DNA of 64,000 nucleotides from Paraburkholderia largidicola (GTDB lineage: Bacteria; Pseudomonadota; Gammaproteobacteria; Burkholderiales; Burkholderiaceae), in assembly GCF_013426895.1 (NCBI RefSeq), contig NZ_AP023174.1, forward strand, positions 1,550,001 through 1,614,000, read 5' to 3'. Of this stretch, positions 33,657 to 43,766 are shown one piece after another. The notes beneath the pieces are model-generated. The model did no database searches. It saw only the letters and a program-made list of their open reading frames with translations, and was not told the DNA's origin. Numbering within the stretch: position 1 is the first letter of the stretch; each line of letters begins with the position of its first letter. Made by a program: the position numbers and the translations under genes.

Positions 33657-34586
33657 GTGGCAACGAACGAAGCGCGTGGCCATGTAACCGTGGTCGGCAG
33701 TCTGAATATGGATCTCGTCGCGCGTGCGCCGCGTCTGCCCCAGCCGGGCGAAACGCTCGCGGGCCACGCGTTCGCGCAGGTCGCGGGCGGCAAGGGCGGC
33801 AATCAGGCCGTTGCTGCGGCCCGGCTCGGCGCGCAGGTGTCGATGCTCGGCTGTGTCGGCGCCGATCCCAACGGCGCGCAACTGCGCGCGGGTCTCGAAG
33901 CGGAAGGCATCGACTGCACGGCGCTGGAAACGAGCACGACGGAACCGACGGGCGTTGCCCTCATCATCGTCGACGACGGCAGCCAGAACGCGATCGTCAT
34001 CATCGCGGGCAGCAACGGCGAGGTGACGCCTGCGACGCTCGCGCGGCACGAGGCCGCGCTGGCGGCGGCGCAGGTCGTGATCTGCCAGCTGGAGACGCCG
34101 CCCGCCGCCGTGCACGCAGCGCTCGCTGCCGCGCGAAGGCTCGGCAAAACCGTCATTCTCAATCCCGCGCCCGCTACCGGCCCGCTGCCCGCAGACTGGC
34201 TGCCTCTCATCGACTATCTGATTCCGAACGAACTCGAAGCCGCGACGCTGACGGGGCTGCCCGTCACGTCTCCCGCTGAGGCGAACGCCGCCGCCGACGC
34301 ATTGCGCCGCGCGGGCGCCCGCAACGCGATCGTCACGCTTGGCGCGCAAGGCCTCGTGGCCGCGCTCGGCGAGGCGGCACCCCAGCATTTCGATGCGCCG
34401 CGCGTGAAGGCCGTCGATACGACGGCTGCGGGCGACACGTTCATCGGCGGCTTTGCTGCGCAACTGGCGTGCGGCGCGGATGTTGCCGATGCGATCCGCT
34501 TCGCGCAGCGCGCTGCGTCGCTGTCGGTGACGCGCGCCGGCGCGCAGCCTTCCATTCCCACTCGCGCCGAAGTCGGCGGCGCCTGA
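33657..34586 (+). CDS. rbsK: Ribokinase
   Basis: 309 residues, PfkB family. Starts at a GTG with AGGAGG six bases upstream. The ribokinase motifs are present: VVGSLNMDLVARAPRLPQPG, AQVAGGKGGNQAVAAARLGA near residue 40-60, and DTTAAGDTFIGG with the catalytic Asp near the C-terminus. Phosphorylates ribose to ribose 5-phosphate for the pentose phosphate pathway. Last gene of the rbs operon, 75 bases after rbsR. Confidence 0.95.
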   Translation: MATNEARGHVTVVGSLNMDLVARAPRLPQPGETLAGHAFAQVAGGKGGNQAVAAARLGAQVSMLGCVGADPNGAQLRAGLEAEGIDCTALETSTTEPTGVALIIVDDGSQNAIVIIAGSNGEVTPATLARHEAALAAAQVVICQLETPPAAVHAALAAARRLGKTVILNPAPATGPLPADWLPLIDYLIPNELEAATLTGLPVTSPAEANAAADALRRAGARNAIVTLGAQGLVAALGEAAPQHFDAPRVKAVDTTAAGDTFIGGFAAQLACGADVADAIRFAQRAASLSVTRAGAQPSIPTRAEVGGA

Positions 34587-34812
34587 CGCGCGCGGTCCTC
34601 GAAGCCCGGCGGGTCGCCGCCCGCCGCGACTTGTAATACTTACAATTCCTTCCGAGCTATTTCATCAGACCATATAGAAGCTTCAAGTCTTCCGTCGATG
34701 TGCCGTAAACGCAGTCAGAGCGTCACGATCCATAGCAAACGGCGCCGCGCACAACCACCGCATACGCAATGCGTTACCAAGCGCCTCTCATCGACATCTC
34801 ACAGGAAGAAGC

Positions 34813-36561
34813 ATGAACAAGGGCATCACCATCAAGGCGCGAATCGGCCTGACGATGGCTTTTCTCGCCGCGTTGCTGGTCGCGATCGGCCTTCTCGGGC
34901 TGTTCGGCCTGAGCCGCTCGAACGAATCGATGCGCGACATGTACACGAACCAGATGCCGAGCGCCGTCGATATCGGCAACGCCGAGATCTATGCGGCGCG
35001 CGAGCGTCTCGCGCTGGATCGCGCGGCGTTCATGATCGGCACGCCGGAAGCCGCCTCGACGCTGGAGCGCGCGCGCTCGATGCGCACGCTGTCGGACGAA
35101 TGGTGGAAACGCTATCTGTCGCTGCCGCGCGGAAGCGAAGAAGATCGCCTCGCGCAGGAAGCCTCGGGCAAGCGGGACGCGCTGCATCAGGTGATGGAGT
35201 CCTTTTACGCAACCGTTAGCGCAAACGATCAACCGAAAATCCTCGACGGCGCGAAGCGACTGCAAGCCGCCTACAACGAACTCTCCACGGCCGACGACAC
35301 GCTGCGCAAATATCAGTTCGAACAGGCGAAAGACGGTTTCGACAGCGCGCAGTCGAGCTTCTCGACGTTCCGTGTGATCAGCATCATCGGCCTTGCCGCG
35401 GGCGTGCTGGCGGCGCTGTTCTCGTACTTCACGCTGCGCAGCGCGATTGCGCGGCCGCTGTCGGAAGCGCTCGGGCACTTCGACGCAATCGCTTCCGGCG
35501 ATCTGCGCCGCCCCGTCGTGCCGACCTCGCGTGACGAAATGGGCCAGCTGATCGACGGCATCGGCAAGATGCAGCGCAGCCTGACGGAGACCGTGCGTTC
35601 CGTGCGTTCGGGCAGCGAGTCGATCGCGACGGCCACCCGCCAGATCGCGGCGGGCAATATCGACCTGTCGTCGCGTACGGAAGAACAGGCGTCGGCGCTG
35701 CAGGAAACGGCGTCGAGCATGGAAGAACTGACGGGCACCGTGAAGCAGAATGCCGACAATGCCCGCCAGGCGAGCGCGCTCGCGGCGAACGCGTCGGACA
35801 TCGCCAACAAGGGCAGCTCGGTGGTCAGCCAGGTGGTCGGCACGATGGGCGACATCAACCAGAGCTCGGCGAAGATCGCGGACATCATCGCGATCATCGA
35901 AGGCATTGCGTTCCAGACCAACATCCTTGCGCTGAACGCGGCCGTCGAAGCGGCACGCGCGGGCGAGGAAGGCCGCGGCTTCGCGGTGGTCGCGGGCGAG
36001 GTGCGCAGCCTCGCGCAGCGCTCGTCGGCGGCGGCGAAGGAGATCAAGGAACTGATCGATACGTCGGTCGAGCGGGTGCAGGCGGGCTCGGCGCTGGTCG
36101 ACGAAGCAGGCCGCACGATGACGGAGATCATCAGCGCCGTGCAGCGCGTGACCGACATCATGGGCGAAATCGCCGCAGCTTCCGAAGAGCAGAGCAGCGG
36201 CATCGACCAGGTCGCCCGCGCCGTCACGCAGATGGACGAAGTGACGCAGCAAAACGCGGCGCTCGTCGAGGAAGCGGCGGCGGCTGCGTCGTCACTGGAA
36301 GAGCAGGCGGCCAAGCTGCGTACGACCGTTTCCGTGTTCCAGGTCGACGACGCAGGCGGCGCATTCGCCGCCACGCCGGCCAAGCGGCCCGTGCGCCACG
36401 CCGCGCCCGTCAGCGCGCCCCGCAGGATCGCGCCGTCCATGCCCGCGGTGAGCCCGGCGCCCGCAGCGCCCGTCGCTTCGCCCGCATCCGCGCCTGCCCG
36501 TGCGGCAGCGGCGCCGCAAAAAGCAGCGGCGACATCGGATGCGGATTGGGAAACTTTCTGA
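34813..36561 (+). CDS. Methyl-accepting chemotaxis protein with CheR/CheB tether
   Basis: 582 residues. TM1 at about 13-35, periplasmic four-helix ligand-binding domain of Tar/TarH type (about 36-190), TM2 at about 193-212, HAMP (about 213-265) and a long coiled-coil signalling domain with the hairpin tip motif [21 protein letters not shown] Pro/Ala-rich linker ends in DWETF, the C-terminal pentapeptide that tethers CheR and CheB. It follows the rbs operon on the same strand after about 225 bases, so a link with ribose sensing is possible but unproven. Confidence 0.95.
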   Translation: MNKGITIKARIGLTMAFLAALLVAIGLLGLFGLSRSNESMRDMYTNQMPSAVDIGNAEIYAARERLALDRAAFMIGTPEAASTLERARSMRTLSDEWWKRYLSLPRGSEEDRLAQEASGKRDALHQVMESFYATVSANDQPKILDGAKRLQAAYNELSTADDTLRKYQFEQAKDGFDSAQSSFSTFRVISIIGLAAGVLAALFSYFTLRSAIARPLSEALGHFDAIASGDLRRPVVPTSRDEMGQLIDGIGKMQRSLTETVRSVRSGSESIATATRQIAAGNIDLSSRTEEQASALQETASSMEELTGTVKQNADNARQASALAANASDIANKGSSVVSQVVGTMGDINQSSAKIADIIAIIEGIAFQTNILALNAAVEAARAGEEGRGFAVVAGEVRSLAQRSSAAAKEIKELIDTSVERVQAGSALVDEAGRTMTEIISAVQRVTDIMGEIAAASEEQSSGIDQVARAVTQMDEVTQQNAALVEEAAAAASSLEEQAAKLRTTVSVFQVDDAGGAFAATPAKRPVRHAAPVSAPRRIAPSMPAVSPAPAAPVASPASAPARAAAAPQKAAATSDADWETF

Positions 36562-36658
36562 CGCACCAAAACCGGGCTTGCGAGGCGGCATGCGCCGCCG
36601 TGCGTGAGCGAGCGCTTCGTCCGCTGATGCGAACGGTTGCGAAGTGATGCAGAACCGG

Positions 36659-36691
36659 GACGACTGCCCATGCCAGGGCAGTCGTCTTTTT
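36659..36691 (+). terminator. Terminator after the chemoreceptor gene
   Basis: Perfect 11-bp stem GACGACTGCCC / GGGCAGTCGTC with a 6-base loop, followed by TTTTTCG. It lies about 100 bases after the chemoreceptor stop, within a 366-base intergenic stretch (36562-36927) that otherwise shows no gene and must contain the promoter of the hydratase. Confidence 0.9.
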
Positions 36692-36927
36692 CGTTTTGGC
36701 GCACACCGAACCCGACCCGGCGCGTAATTGTTCCGGTACATTGACGGACGCGGTGGCGAACCGGCCACCCGATGCCGTCATGCATCGTCCCAGGCCGCAT
36801 GACGGCATGCAGACCGTATTACGTGAAGGCCGTGCGGCATCCCTCGTCGCGGTCTTTGCCTTGCCGCAACGTGATGCGCCGTTGCATCTGCCTCGCCACG
36901 CCCCAACACAGCCAACAGGGAAACGAC

Positions 36928-37689
36928 ATGACGGATCACGACCTCGCGCAACGCATCGTGCATGCGCGCCGCCAGCACCGCGCCATCGGCACGCTGCCGC
37001 TCGACAGCCTTCCGCCCGATGCGGCCACGGCCTACGCGATCCAGCAGGCGGTGATCGCGGGCCTGGGCGGCGAGACGGGCGCCTGGAAAATCGGTGCCAA
37101 AGCCCCGGGCGGCCCGACCTCGGGTGCGCCGATTCCTGCCGCGCTGACGGTTGCATCGCCGGCGAGGCTCGAACATGGTGCGTTTTTCCGCGTACTGCTG
37201 GAACTGGAGGTCGCGTTCCGCTTTGCCGAGCCGATCGAGCCGCAAGGCCAGGCCTATGCGCGCGATGAAGTGCTTGCGCGCGTGGGGTCGGTGCTCCCCA
37301 CTATCGAGATCGTCGACAGCCGTTTTGCCGAATGGCCGAACATCGCGCCGCTCGCGCAACTCGCCGACGCCCAGAACAATGGTGCACTGGTGACGGGGCA
37401 TCCCGTGTCTTATGCGTCGATCGCGCGTTCGTTCGATTTTGTTTCGCCCGAACTCGAACTGACGTTCGACGGCAAGTCGCTCGTGCCCGAATCGCCGGGC
37501 AACCCGGCAGGCGACCCGCGCGAGCTGCTGGTGTGGTTCGTCAACCATTGCGCGGCCATGGGTATCACGATCGAGCCGGAATGGACCATTACGACGGGCT
37601 CGTATGTGGGCGCACATCGCGTCGATGGGCCGGGCCGCGTCTATGGCCATATCGACGGGCTCGGCGAAGTCGAAGTCGAATTGACGTAA
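36928..37689 (+). CDS. 2-keto-4-pentenoate hydratase/fumarylacetoacetase-like protein
   Basis: 253 residues. Fits the 2-keto-4-pentenoate hydratase (MhpD/DmpE) family: ATAYAIQQAVIAG near residue 30-43, GAWKIGAKAPGGPTSGAP, LLELEVAFRFAEP with the acidic metal ligands and TIEIVDSRFAEW. These hydratases add water to 2-hydroxypentadienoates in meta-cleavage pathways. No other aromatic-degradation gene is nearby, so the native substrate is unclear. ATG at 36928 was chosen over longer in-frame starts because family similarity begins there. Confidence 0.85.
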   Translation: MTDHDLAQRIVHARRQHRAIGTLPLDSLPPDAATAYAIQQAVIAGLGGETGAWKIGAKAPGGPTSGAPIPAALTVASPARLEHGAFFRVLLELEVAFRFAEPIEPQGQAYARDEVLARVGSVLPTIEIVDSRFAEWPNIAPLAQLADAQNNGALVTGHPVSYASIARSFDFVSPELELTFDGKSLVPESPGNPAGDPRELLVWFVNHCAAMGITIEPEWTITTGSYVGAHRVDGPGRVYGHIDGLGEVEVELT

Positions 37690-38616
37690 ACCACTAAACG
37701 TCCCCACCGGCGACGAACCCCACCTTCATTCCACCCCATGCGGCAGCGGCACGTCGATGACGTCCGCTGCATGTGCATGCACTCATGCCCGCCTGCACCG
37801 GCACTATTGGCCATCGATCGCAGGCGAAGACGGGCAAACACCTGGCTACATCCACCTATTCAGACACGCACTGCGCAGGCCGTCATATAGACATGAACGA
37901 GCGTGCATGCCGACCCTGCCGACGTCATGGATTTTGATGTCGCGCATTGCTTGCGACGTCCGAAGCATGCATGGGTGCGTATGCAGGTTTGTGCTGATCG
38001 TGTTGAACGAAATGACATACGCGCTGACGAACAGCAGGAAATGCGCGTTGGCGCACATGCGAAACATGTAACACAGCGAGCGCGTTGTCGTCGCAAGCAC
38101 CGATGCGCGCGTTATGGCGGAAACGGCGGCAGCAGCGCTGTCGAAGCACGAAGCATCGCGACGATGGAAGTGAGTCACATGCACTGCACGTACATGAAAG
38201 ACGAAGTAATGTGTCGACGTAATGTGGTCAGGCAGACAGCGTGCTATGTGGGTCTTTTGCGAATGTGCGTAAAAGTGCAGGAAACGCGAGTGCAGGAAAC
38301 GCGAGTGCAGGAGAGGCAAGTGCAGGGAACCGCGCGATGCCGCATGGTTCGTATGTCATGCGACAGATGAAGTGCGGGGAAGGAACGCGAGATGCGATGC
38401 AGCACTGCCCGTCGTGTTTCTCGCGGTGTGGGCAACGATTGTAGGTGACCGAATTTGCGTCATCAAGCAGGGGTAGGACAGTGCTAGCTGTGGCGCGATT
38501 TTCACAACGTAGTTCGTGAAAAAAAATTTAAAAGGGTTTAGGATGAATTCGAGCGATGTCGTTTCCTGATAGCGCGCCGCGCACGACATCGTCCCAGACT
38601 TCGGCGAGGAGGTAGC
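37690..38616. other. Atypical 0.9-kb region with no supportable gene
   Basis: Between the hydratase and prkA. It is less GC-biased than its surroundings and full of GCATGC/TGCATG-like words (for example near 37770, 37905 and 37965). Open frames on both strands (about 37903-38370 plus, 37846-38319 minus) are rich in Cys, His, Met and Arg, and lack host-like third-position GC. The right end is AT-rich (38518-38540) and should hold the prkA promoter. A 15-bp tandem repeat lies at 38275-38334. It may be decayed coding DNA, a long leader or an unrecognised RNA. Confidence 0.6.
38275..38334. repeat. 15-bp direct tandem repeat, four units
   Basis: Units start at 38275, 38290, 38305 and 38320. The first two are identical (GTGCAGGAAACGCGA); the third and fourth diverge but keep GTGCAGG. 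Such repeats often vary in copy number between strains. It lies about 280 bases before prkA. Confidence 0.85.
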
Positions 38617-40539
38617 ATGGATATCTACAGCAGTTTCGCGACCCGCTTCGAGAAAACGCGAGAGGAGGAACTTTCGCTCGAGGAGTATCTCGCGCTCTGC
38701 AAAGACAATCCCGCCGCGTACGCCACAGCCGGCGAACGCATGTTGACGGCAATTGGGGAACCGGAACAGATCGACACTCGTAACGATCCGCGTCTTTCGC
38801 GCATCTTCGCGAACAAGGTCATCAAGGTATACCCCGCGTTCCGTGAGTTCTACGGAATGGAAGACGTGATCGAGCAGGTGGTCGCCTACTTCAGGCATGC
38901 TGCCCAGGGGCTCGAAGAAAAGAAGCAGATTCTCTATCTGTTGGGCCCGGTGGGCGGCGGCAAGTCGTCGATCGCCGAACGGCTCAAGCAACTGATGGAA
39001 CGCGTGCCGTTCTATTCGATCAAGGGTTCGCCCGTCAACGAGTCGCCCCTCGGGCTATTCGATTACGACGAGGACGGTCCCATCCTCGAAGAGCAATACG
39101 GCATACCGCGCCGCTACCTGAAGAGCATCCTCAGCCCGTGGGCGGTCAAGCGTCTGCACGAATACAACGGCGATATCCGCAAGTTCCGCGTGGTGCGCCG
39201 CTATCCGTCCATCCTGCGGCAGATCGGCATTGCGAAGACCGAGCCTGGTGACGAAAACAATCAGGATATTTCGTCGCTCGTCGGCAAGGTCGATATCCGC
39301 AAGCTCGAGCAATATGCGCAGGACGATGCGGACGCATACAGCTATTCCGGCGGCCTGTGCCTCGCTAACCAGGGCTTGCTCGAATTCGTCGAAATGTTCA
39401 AGGCGCCGATCAAGGTGCTGCACCCGCTGCTCACGGCAACCCAGGAAGGCAACTTCAAGGGCACGGAAGGCTTCGGAGCGATCCCGTTCGACGGCGTCAT
39501 TCTCGCGCACTCGAACGAGTCCGAATGGAAGGCTTTCCGCAACAACCGCAACAACGAAGCACTGCTCGATCGTATCTTCGTGGTGAAGGTGCCGTACTGC
39601 CTGCGCTACTCGGAAGAGATGAAGATCTACGAGAAGCTGCTGCGCAATTCGTCGCTGGCCAATGCGGTCTGTGCGCCCGGCACGTTGAAGATGATGTCGC
39701 AGATGTCGGTGCTCACGCGCCTGCAGGAGCCCGAGAATTCGAGCCTATTTTCGAAGATGCAGGTGTATGACGGCGAGAACCTGAAGGACACCGATCCGAA
39801 GGCGAAGTCGTATCAGGAGTATCGCGATTTCGCGGGCGTCGACGAAGGCATGACGGGTGTGTCCACCCGCTTTGCGTTCAAGATCCTGTCGCGCGTGTTC
39901 AACTTCGACACGACGGAAGTCGCGGCGAACCCGGTGCATCTGATGTACGTGCTCGAACAGCAGATCGAGCGCGAGCAGTTCCCACCGGAAACCGAGCAGA
40001 AGTATCTGTCGTTCATCAAGGACGTGCTCGCGTCGCGTTATGCGGAATTCATCGGTAAGGAGATTCAGACTGCGTATCTGGAGTCGTATTCCGAGTATGG
40101 GCAGAACATTTTCGATCGCTATGTGACGTACGCCGACTTCTGGATTCAGGACCAGGAGTTCCGCGACCACGACACGGGCGAGAGCTTCGACCGCGCGGCG
40201 CTCAATGCCGAACTGGAGAAGATCGAGAAGCCTGCCGGCATCAGTAACCCGAAGGACTTCCGCAACGAGATCGTCAATTTCGTGTTGCGCGCGCGTGCCG
40301 CGAACGGGGGCAAGAATCCCGCGTGGATCAGCTATGAAAAGCTGCGCGTCGTGATCGAAAAGAAGATGTTCTCGAATACGGAAGAACTTCTGCCCGTCAT
40401 CTCGTTCAATGCGAAAGGGTCGGCGGAGGAACAGCGCAAGCACGAGGACTTCGTCAATCGCATGGTCACCAAGGGCTATACGCCGAAGCAGGTGCGGCTC
40501 TTGTGCGACTGGTATCTGCGGGTGCGCAAGTCGTCATGA
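38617..40539 (+). CDS. prkA: PrkA/YeaG family serine protein kinase
   Basis: 640 residues. N-terminal AAA-like PrkA domain with Walker A GPVGGGKSS (110-118), followed by a C-terminal PrkA kinase-like domain. The length and the block SIKGSPVNESPLGLFDYDED match YeaG. In enterobacteria yeaG-yeaH form a stress/nitrogen-starvation operon. Here prkA is followed by yeaH and spoVR on the same strand, the usual proteobacterial cluster. A sigma-54 site was looked for upstream and not convincingly found. Confidence 0.96.
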   Translation: MDIYSSFATRFEKTREEELSLEEYLALCKDNPAAYATAGERMLTAIGEPEQIDTRNDPRLSRIFANKVIKVYPAFREFYGMEDVIEQVVAYFRHAAQGLEEKKQILYLLGPVGGGKSSIAERLKQLMERVPFYSIKGSPVNESPLGLFDYDEDGPILEEQYGIPRRYLKSILSPWAVKRLHEYNGDIRKFRVVRRYPSILRQIGIAKTEPGDENNQDISSLVGKVDIRKLEQYAQDDADAYSYSGGLCLANQGLLEFVEMFKAPIKVLHPLLTATQEGNFKGTEGFGAIPFDGVILAHSNESEWKAFRNNRNNEALLDRIFVVKVPYCLRYSEEMKIYEKLLRNSSLANAVCAPGTLKMMSQMSVLTRLQEPENSSLFSKMQVYDGENLKDTDPKAKSYQEYRDFAGVDEGMTGVSTRFAFKILSRVFNFDTTEVAANPVHLMYVLEQQIEREQFPPETEQKYLSFIKDVLASRYAEFIGKEIQTAYLESYSEYGQNIFDRYVTYADFWIQDQEFRDHDTGESFDRAALNAELEKIEKPAGISNPKDFRNEIVNFVLRARAANGGKNPAWISYEKLRVVIEKKMFSNTEELLPVISFNAKGSAEEQRKHEDFVNRMVTKGYTPKQVRLLCDWYLRVRKSS

Positions 40540-40680
40540 AATGCGTAGCGCAAAGCTCGCGCAAACGGGTTCGCTTCACCCGATTCGCGCGAGCCTCCTG
40601 CGAGGCGCGAGCCGCATGGACATAAGATTGCATGCGCAACTTGCGCCCCGCGTATTCCAAATCGGAGCGGGAGACTGGAT

Positions 40681-41952
40681 GTGCTTCATCAAATCATCGA
40701 CCGCAGGCTGGCAGGCAAGAACAAGAGCATTGCAAATCGCGAACGCTTTCTGCGTCGCGTGAAGGGATACATTCGGCGCGCTGTTTCGGAAGCGGTGCGC
40801 GACCGTAGCATCAAGGACATTCAAAACACCCAGAGCATCACGATTCCGCGCAAGGACATCGCTGAGCCGTCGTTCCGGCATGGTCCGGGCGGCAAGCGCG
40901 AAATGGTGCACCCGGGTAACGCGGACTATATCCGCGGCGACAAGATCCCGCGTCCGCAAGGAGGCGGCGGTAGCGGCGGCGGTGGCAGCGCCAGCAACGA
41001 AGGCGAAGGGCAGGACGATTTCGTCTTCGAACTGAGCCGCGAAGAGTTCATGCAGTACTTCTTCGACGATCTCGAACTGCCGCGTCTCGTCAAAACCCAT
41101 CTGCTTGCCGTGCCGACGTGGAAGAGCATCCGCGCGGGCTGGGCGGCGGAGGGCACGCCGAACAACATCGATGTGGTGCGTTCGCTGCGCAGCGCATTGG
41201 GCCGGCGTATCGCGCTCGGCGCGCCGCTCGTCAACGAACTGCACGAACTCGAAAAGCAGCTCGAAGAGATGAAGGCGGACCCCGCCGACCGTCGCGAAGA
41301 CATCAAGCTGCTGGAAGACGAGATCCATCATCTGCGCGGCCGCATCTGGCGCATTCCATTTATCGACCCATTCGATCTGCGTTACGTGAATCGCGTGAAG
41401 CAGCCGCAGCCGTCGAGCCAGGCCGTGATGTTTTGTCTGATGGATGTGTCGGGCTCGATGGACGAGCAGCGCAAGGATCTCGCCAAGCGCTTCTTCATCC
41501 TGCTGTATCTGTTCCTCAAGCGTAACTACGAGAAGATCGAGGTGGTGTTCATCCGCCACCATACGCGTGCCGAAGAAGTCGACGAAGACACGTTCTTCCA
41601 TTCGACGGAGAGCGGCGGCACGGTCGTGTCGAGCGCACTGGAACTGATGCAGAAGATTCTCGACGAACGCTACTCGCCGACTGAATGGAATATTTACGGC
41701 GCGCAGGCTTCGGACGGCGACAACTGGACGGACGACTCGCCGAAGTGCCGCAAGATACTCGCAGATGACATTCTCGAGAAGGTGCGGTATTTTGCGTACA
41801 TTCAGGTGACGCCTGAAGAGCAGAACCTGTGGCTCGAATATGCGCAACTCGCGCTGTCGCAGCCGCATATGGCGATGAAGAAGGTTGAGACGGCTGCGGA
41901 TATCTATCCCGTGTTCCGCGAGCTGTTTGAAAAGCAGGTGGAAGCCGCATGA
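40681..41952 (+). CDS. yeaH: YeaH (DUF444) von Willebrand-like protein
   Basis: 423 residues. The start is a GTG with GGGAG eight bases upstream. N-terminal IIDRRLAGKNKSIANRERFL matches YeaH. A glycine-rich linker (about 93-104) precedes the DUF444/VWA domain with the MIDAS-like DVSGS at 255-259. DUF444 proteins accompany PrkA and SpoVR and probably act with the kinase; the molecular role is not established. The stop overlaps an ATG of the spoVR frame as ATGA. Confidence 0.95.
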   Translation: MLHQIIDRRLAGKNKSIANRERFLRRVKGYIRRAVSEAVRDRSIKDIQNTQSITIPRKDIAEPSFRHGPGGKREMVHPGNADYIRGDKIPRPQGGGGSGGGGSASNEGEGQDDFVFELSREEFMQYFFDDLELPRLVKTHLLAVPTWKSIRAGWAAEGTPNNIDVVRSLRSALGRRIALGAPLVNELHELEKQLEEMKADPADRREDIKLLEDEIHHLRGRIWRIPFIDPFDLRYVNRVKQPQPSSQAVMFCLMDVSGSMDEQRKDLAKRFFILLYLFLKRNYEKIEVVFIRHHTRAEEVDEDTFFHSTESGGTVVSSALELMQKILDERYSPTEWNIYGAQASDGDNWTDDSPKCRKILADDILEKVRYFAYIQVTPEEQNLWLEYAQLALSQPHMAMKKVETAADIYPVFRELFEKQVEAA

Positions 41953-42161
41953 CGACTCGCCACCTGCACAACGAGGCGCGAGGGTACGAGCCCGAGCGCA
42001 AGAAAGGCGTGCCGAAGCAGAGTGAGGCCGGGCATGCCGAGGCGAACACGGCACACGCGCAGGACGCGCGTGCGCCCGATGCCGGAGCAGGCGTAGCGCC
42101 TGACGCAGCTGCAGCACGGGGACCCACCGGGGCGCCCACCAAAGGGCAAAGGGAAGTCCGT

Positions 42162-43685
42162 ATGAACGTTGCCGACAGAAGGCCGTTGCCGTGTCCGTCC
42201 GACTGGACCTTCGAGCTGATCGAAGAGTACGACACACATATTGCGCATGTTGCGGAGCAATATGAACTAGATGTCTATCCAATCCAGCTCGAGCTTATCA
42301 GCGCTGAACAGATGATGGACGCGTACGCGTCTGTCGGCATGCCGGTCAATTACCGGCACTGGTCGTTCGGCAAACACTTTCTCGCCACGGAAAAAAGCTA
42401 CAGACGCGGGCAAATGGGCCTCGCGTATGAGATCGTCATCAACTCCAACCCCTGCATCGCGTATCTGATGGAAGAGAACACGATGACGATGCAGGCGCTC
42501 GTCATCGCGCACGCGGCCTATGGCCACAACTCGTTCTTCAAGGGGAATTACCTGTTCCGCCTGTGGACGGATGCGCACGCGATCATCGATTACCTCGTCT
42601 ACGCGAAGAACTACATCGCGGAGTGCGAAGAGCGTTTTGGCCTCGACCGCGTCGAGGAACTGCTCGACTCGTGCCATGCGCTGATGAACTACGGCGTGGA
42701 TCGCTACAAGCGTCCGCAGAAGCTGTCTCTGCAGAAGGAGTTCGCGGCGCGCCGCGAGCGCGAAGCGTATCTGCAGTCGCAGGTGAATGAACTGTGGCGC
42801 ACGCTGCCGAATCGTCACACGCCTTTGCCCGAAGAAGTGGAGGAGCGTTATCCGCCGGAGCCGCAGGAGAACCTGCTGTATTTCGCGGAGAAGAACGCAC
42901 CGCTGCTCGAACCGTGGGAGCGTGAAGTCATCCGTATCGTGCGGAAGATCGGCCAGTACTTCTATCCGCAGCGTCAGACGCAGGTGATGAACGAAGGTTG
43001 GGCCACGTTCTGGCACTACACGCTGCTCAACACGATGTACAACGAGGGCAAGCTCGAAGACGGCTTCATGATGGAGTTTCTCCATTCGCACAGCAACGTC
43101 GTGTATCAGCCGCCCGTGACAAAGCCGTATTACAGCGGCATCAATCCGTATGCGCTTGGCTTTTCGATGATGAGCGACATCCGGCGCATCTGCGAGAACC
43201 CCACGGAAGAGGACCGCAAGTGGTTTCCGGATCTCGCGGGTAGTCCGTGGCTGCAGGCGCTGCATTACGCCATGCGTAACTTCAAGGACGAGAGCTTCGT
43301 CGCGCAGTATCTGTCGCCCCATCTGATCCGTGAAATGCGGCTTTTCTCGGTGCTCGACGATGATATGCGCGATGCGCTCGAAGTTTCCGCGATTCACGAT
43401 GACAGTGGCTATCGGTATGTGCGGCAGGCATTGTCGCGGCAGTACGATATGCATCATCGCGAGCCGAATATTCAGGTGTATTCGGTCAATACGCGCGGTG
43501 ACCGCAGTCTCACATTGCGCCATTTCATGAGCGATAACCGGCACCTTTCCGGGGATAGCGATGAAGTGCTCAAGCACATGGCCAGGTTGTGGCAGTTTGA
43601 TGTGTATCTCGAGAGCGTCGATGAAAATGGTACGGTGAGGAAACGCTACGAGTGTCGATATACGGCACCTGCGGTGCGGGTTTAG
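42162..43685 (+). CDS. spoVR: SpoVR family protein (YcgB-like)
   Basis: 507 residues from the ATG at 42162, which has AAGGGAAG upstream and matches the length and N-terminus of YcgB (about 510). Conserved blocks include SAEQMMDAYASVGMPVNYRH, NSNPCIAYLMEENTMTMQAL and VMNEGWATFWHY with HSHSNVV, a possible metal site. The same frame is open to an ATG at 41949 that overlaps the yeaH stop and would add 71 Ala/Gly/Glu-rich residues. The extension has partly host-like codons, so coupled translation from 41949 is possible. Role in stress or stationary phase is inferred. Confidence 0.92.
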   Translation: MNVADRRPLPCPSDWTFELIEEYDTHIAHVAEQYELDVYPIQLELISAEQMMDAYASVGMPVNYRHWSFGKHFLATEKSYRRGQMGLAYEIVINSNPCIAYLMEENTMTMQALVIAHAAYGHNSFFKGNYLFRLWTDAHAIIDYLVYAKNYIAECEERFGLDRVEELLDSCHALMNYGVDRYKRPQKLSLQKEFAARREREAYLQSQVNELWRTLPNRHTPLPEEVEERYPPEPQENLLYFAEKNAPLLEPWEREVIRIVRKIGQYFYPQRQTQVMNEGWATFWHYTLLNTMYNEGKLEDGFMMEFLHSHSNVVYQPPVTKPYYSGINPYALGFSMMSDIRRICENPTEEDRKWFPDLAGSPWLQALHYAMRNFKDESFVAQYLSPHLIREMRLFSVLDDDMRDALEVSAIHDDSGYRYVRQALSRQYDMHHREPNIQVYSVNTRGDRSLTLRHFMSDNRHLSGDSDEVLKHMARLWQFDVYLESVDENGTVRKRYECRYTAPAVRV

Positions 43686-43766
43686 TCCGGTTTTTTCTTT
43701 TCTTTACTGGCTTTGTGGCTCTGCCGGCTTGCTTTTGTTTTTGCTGGCATCCGCGATTTGTTATTG

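Noticed and set aside
37846..38370. Two overlapping open frames (plus 37903-38370, minus 37846-38319) in the atypical region
   Set aside because: Both are rich in Cys, His, Met and Arg, lack host-like third-position GC and have no family match or clear ribosome site. They do not meet the standard for a gene.
38491..38506. Sigma-54 promoter for prkA (TGGCGCG-N4-TCACA)
   Set aside because: The -24 GG is acceptable but the -12 element lacks the essential GC dinucleotide, so it does not meet the consensus.
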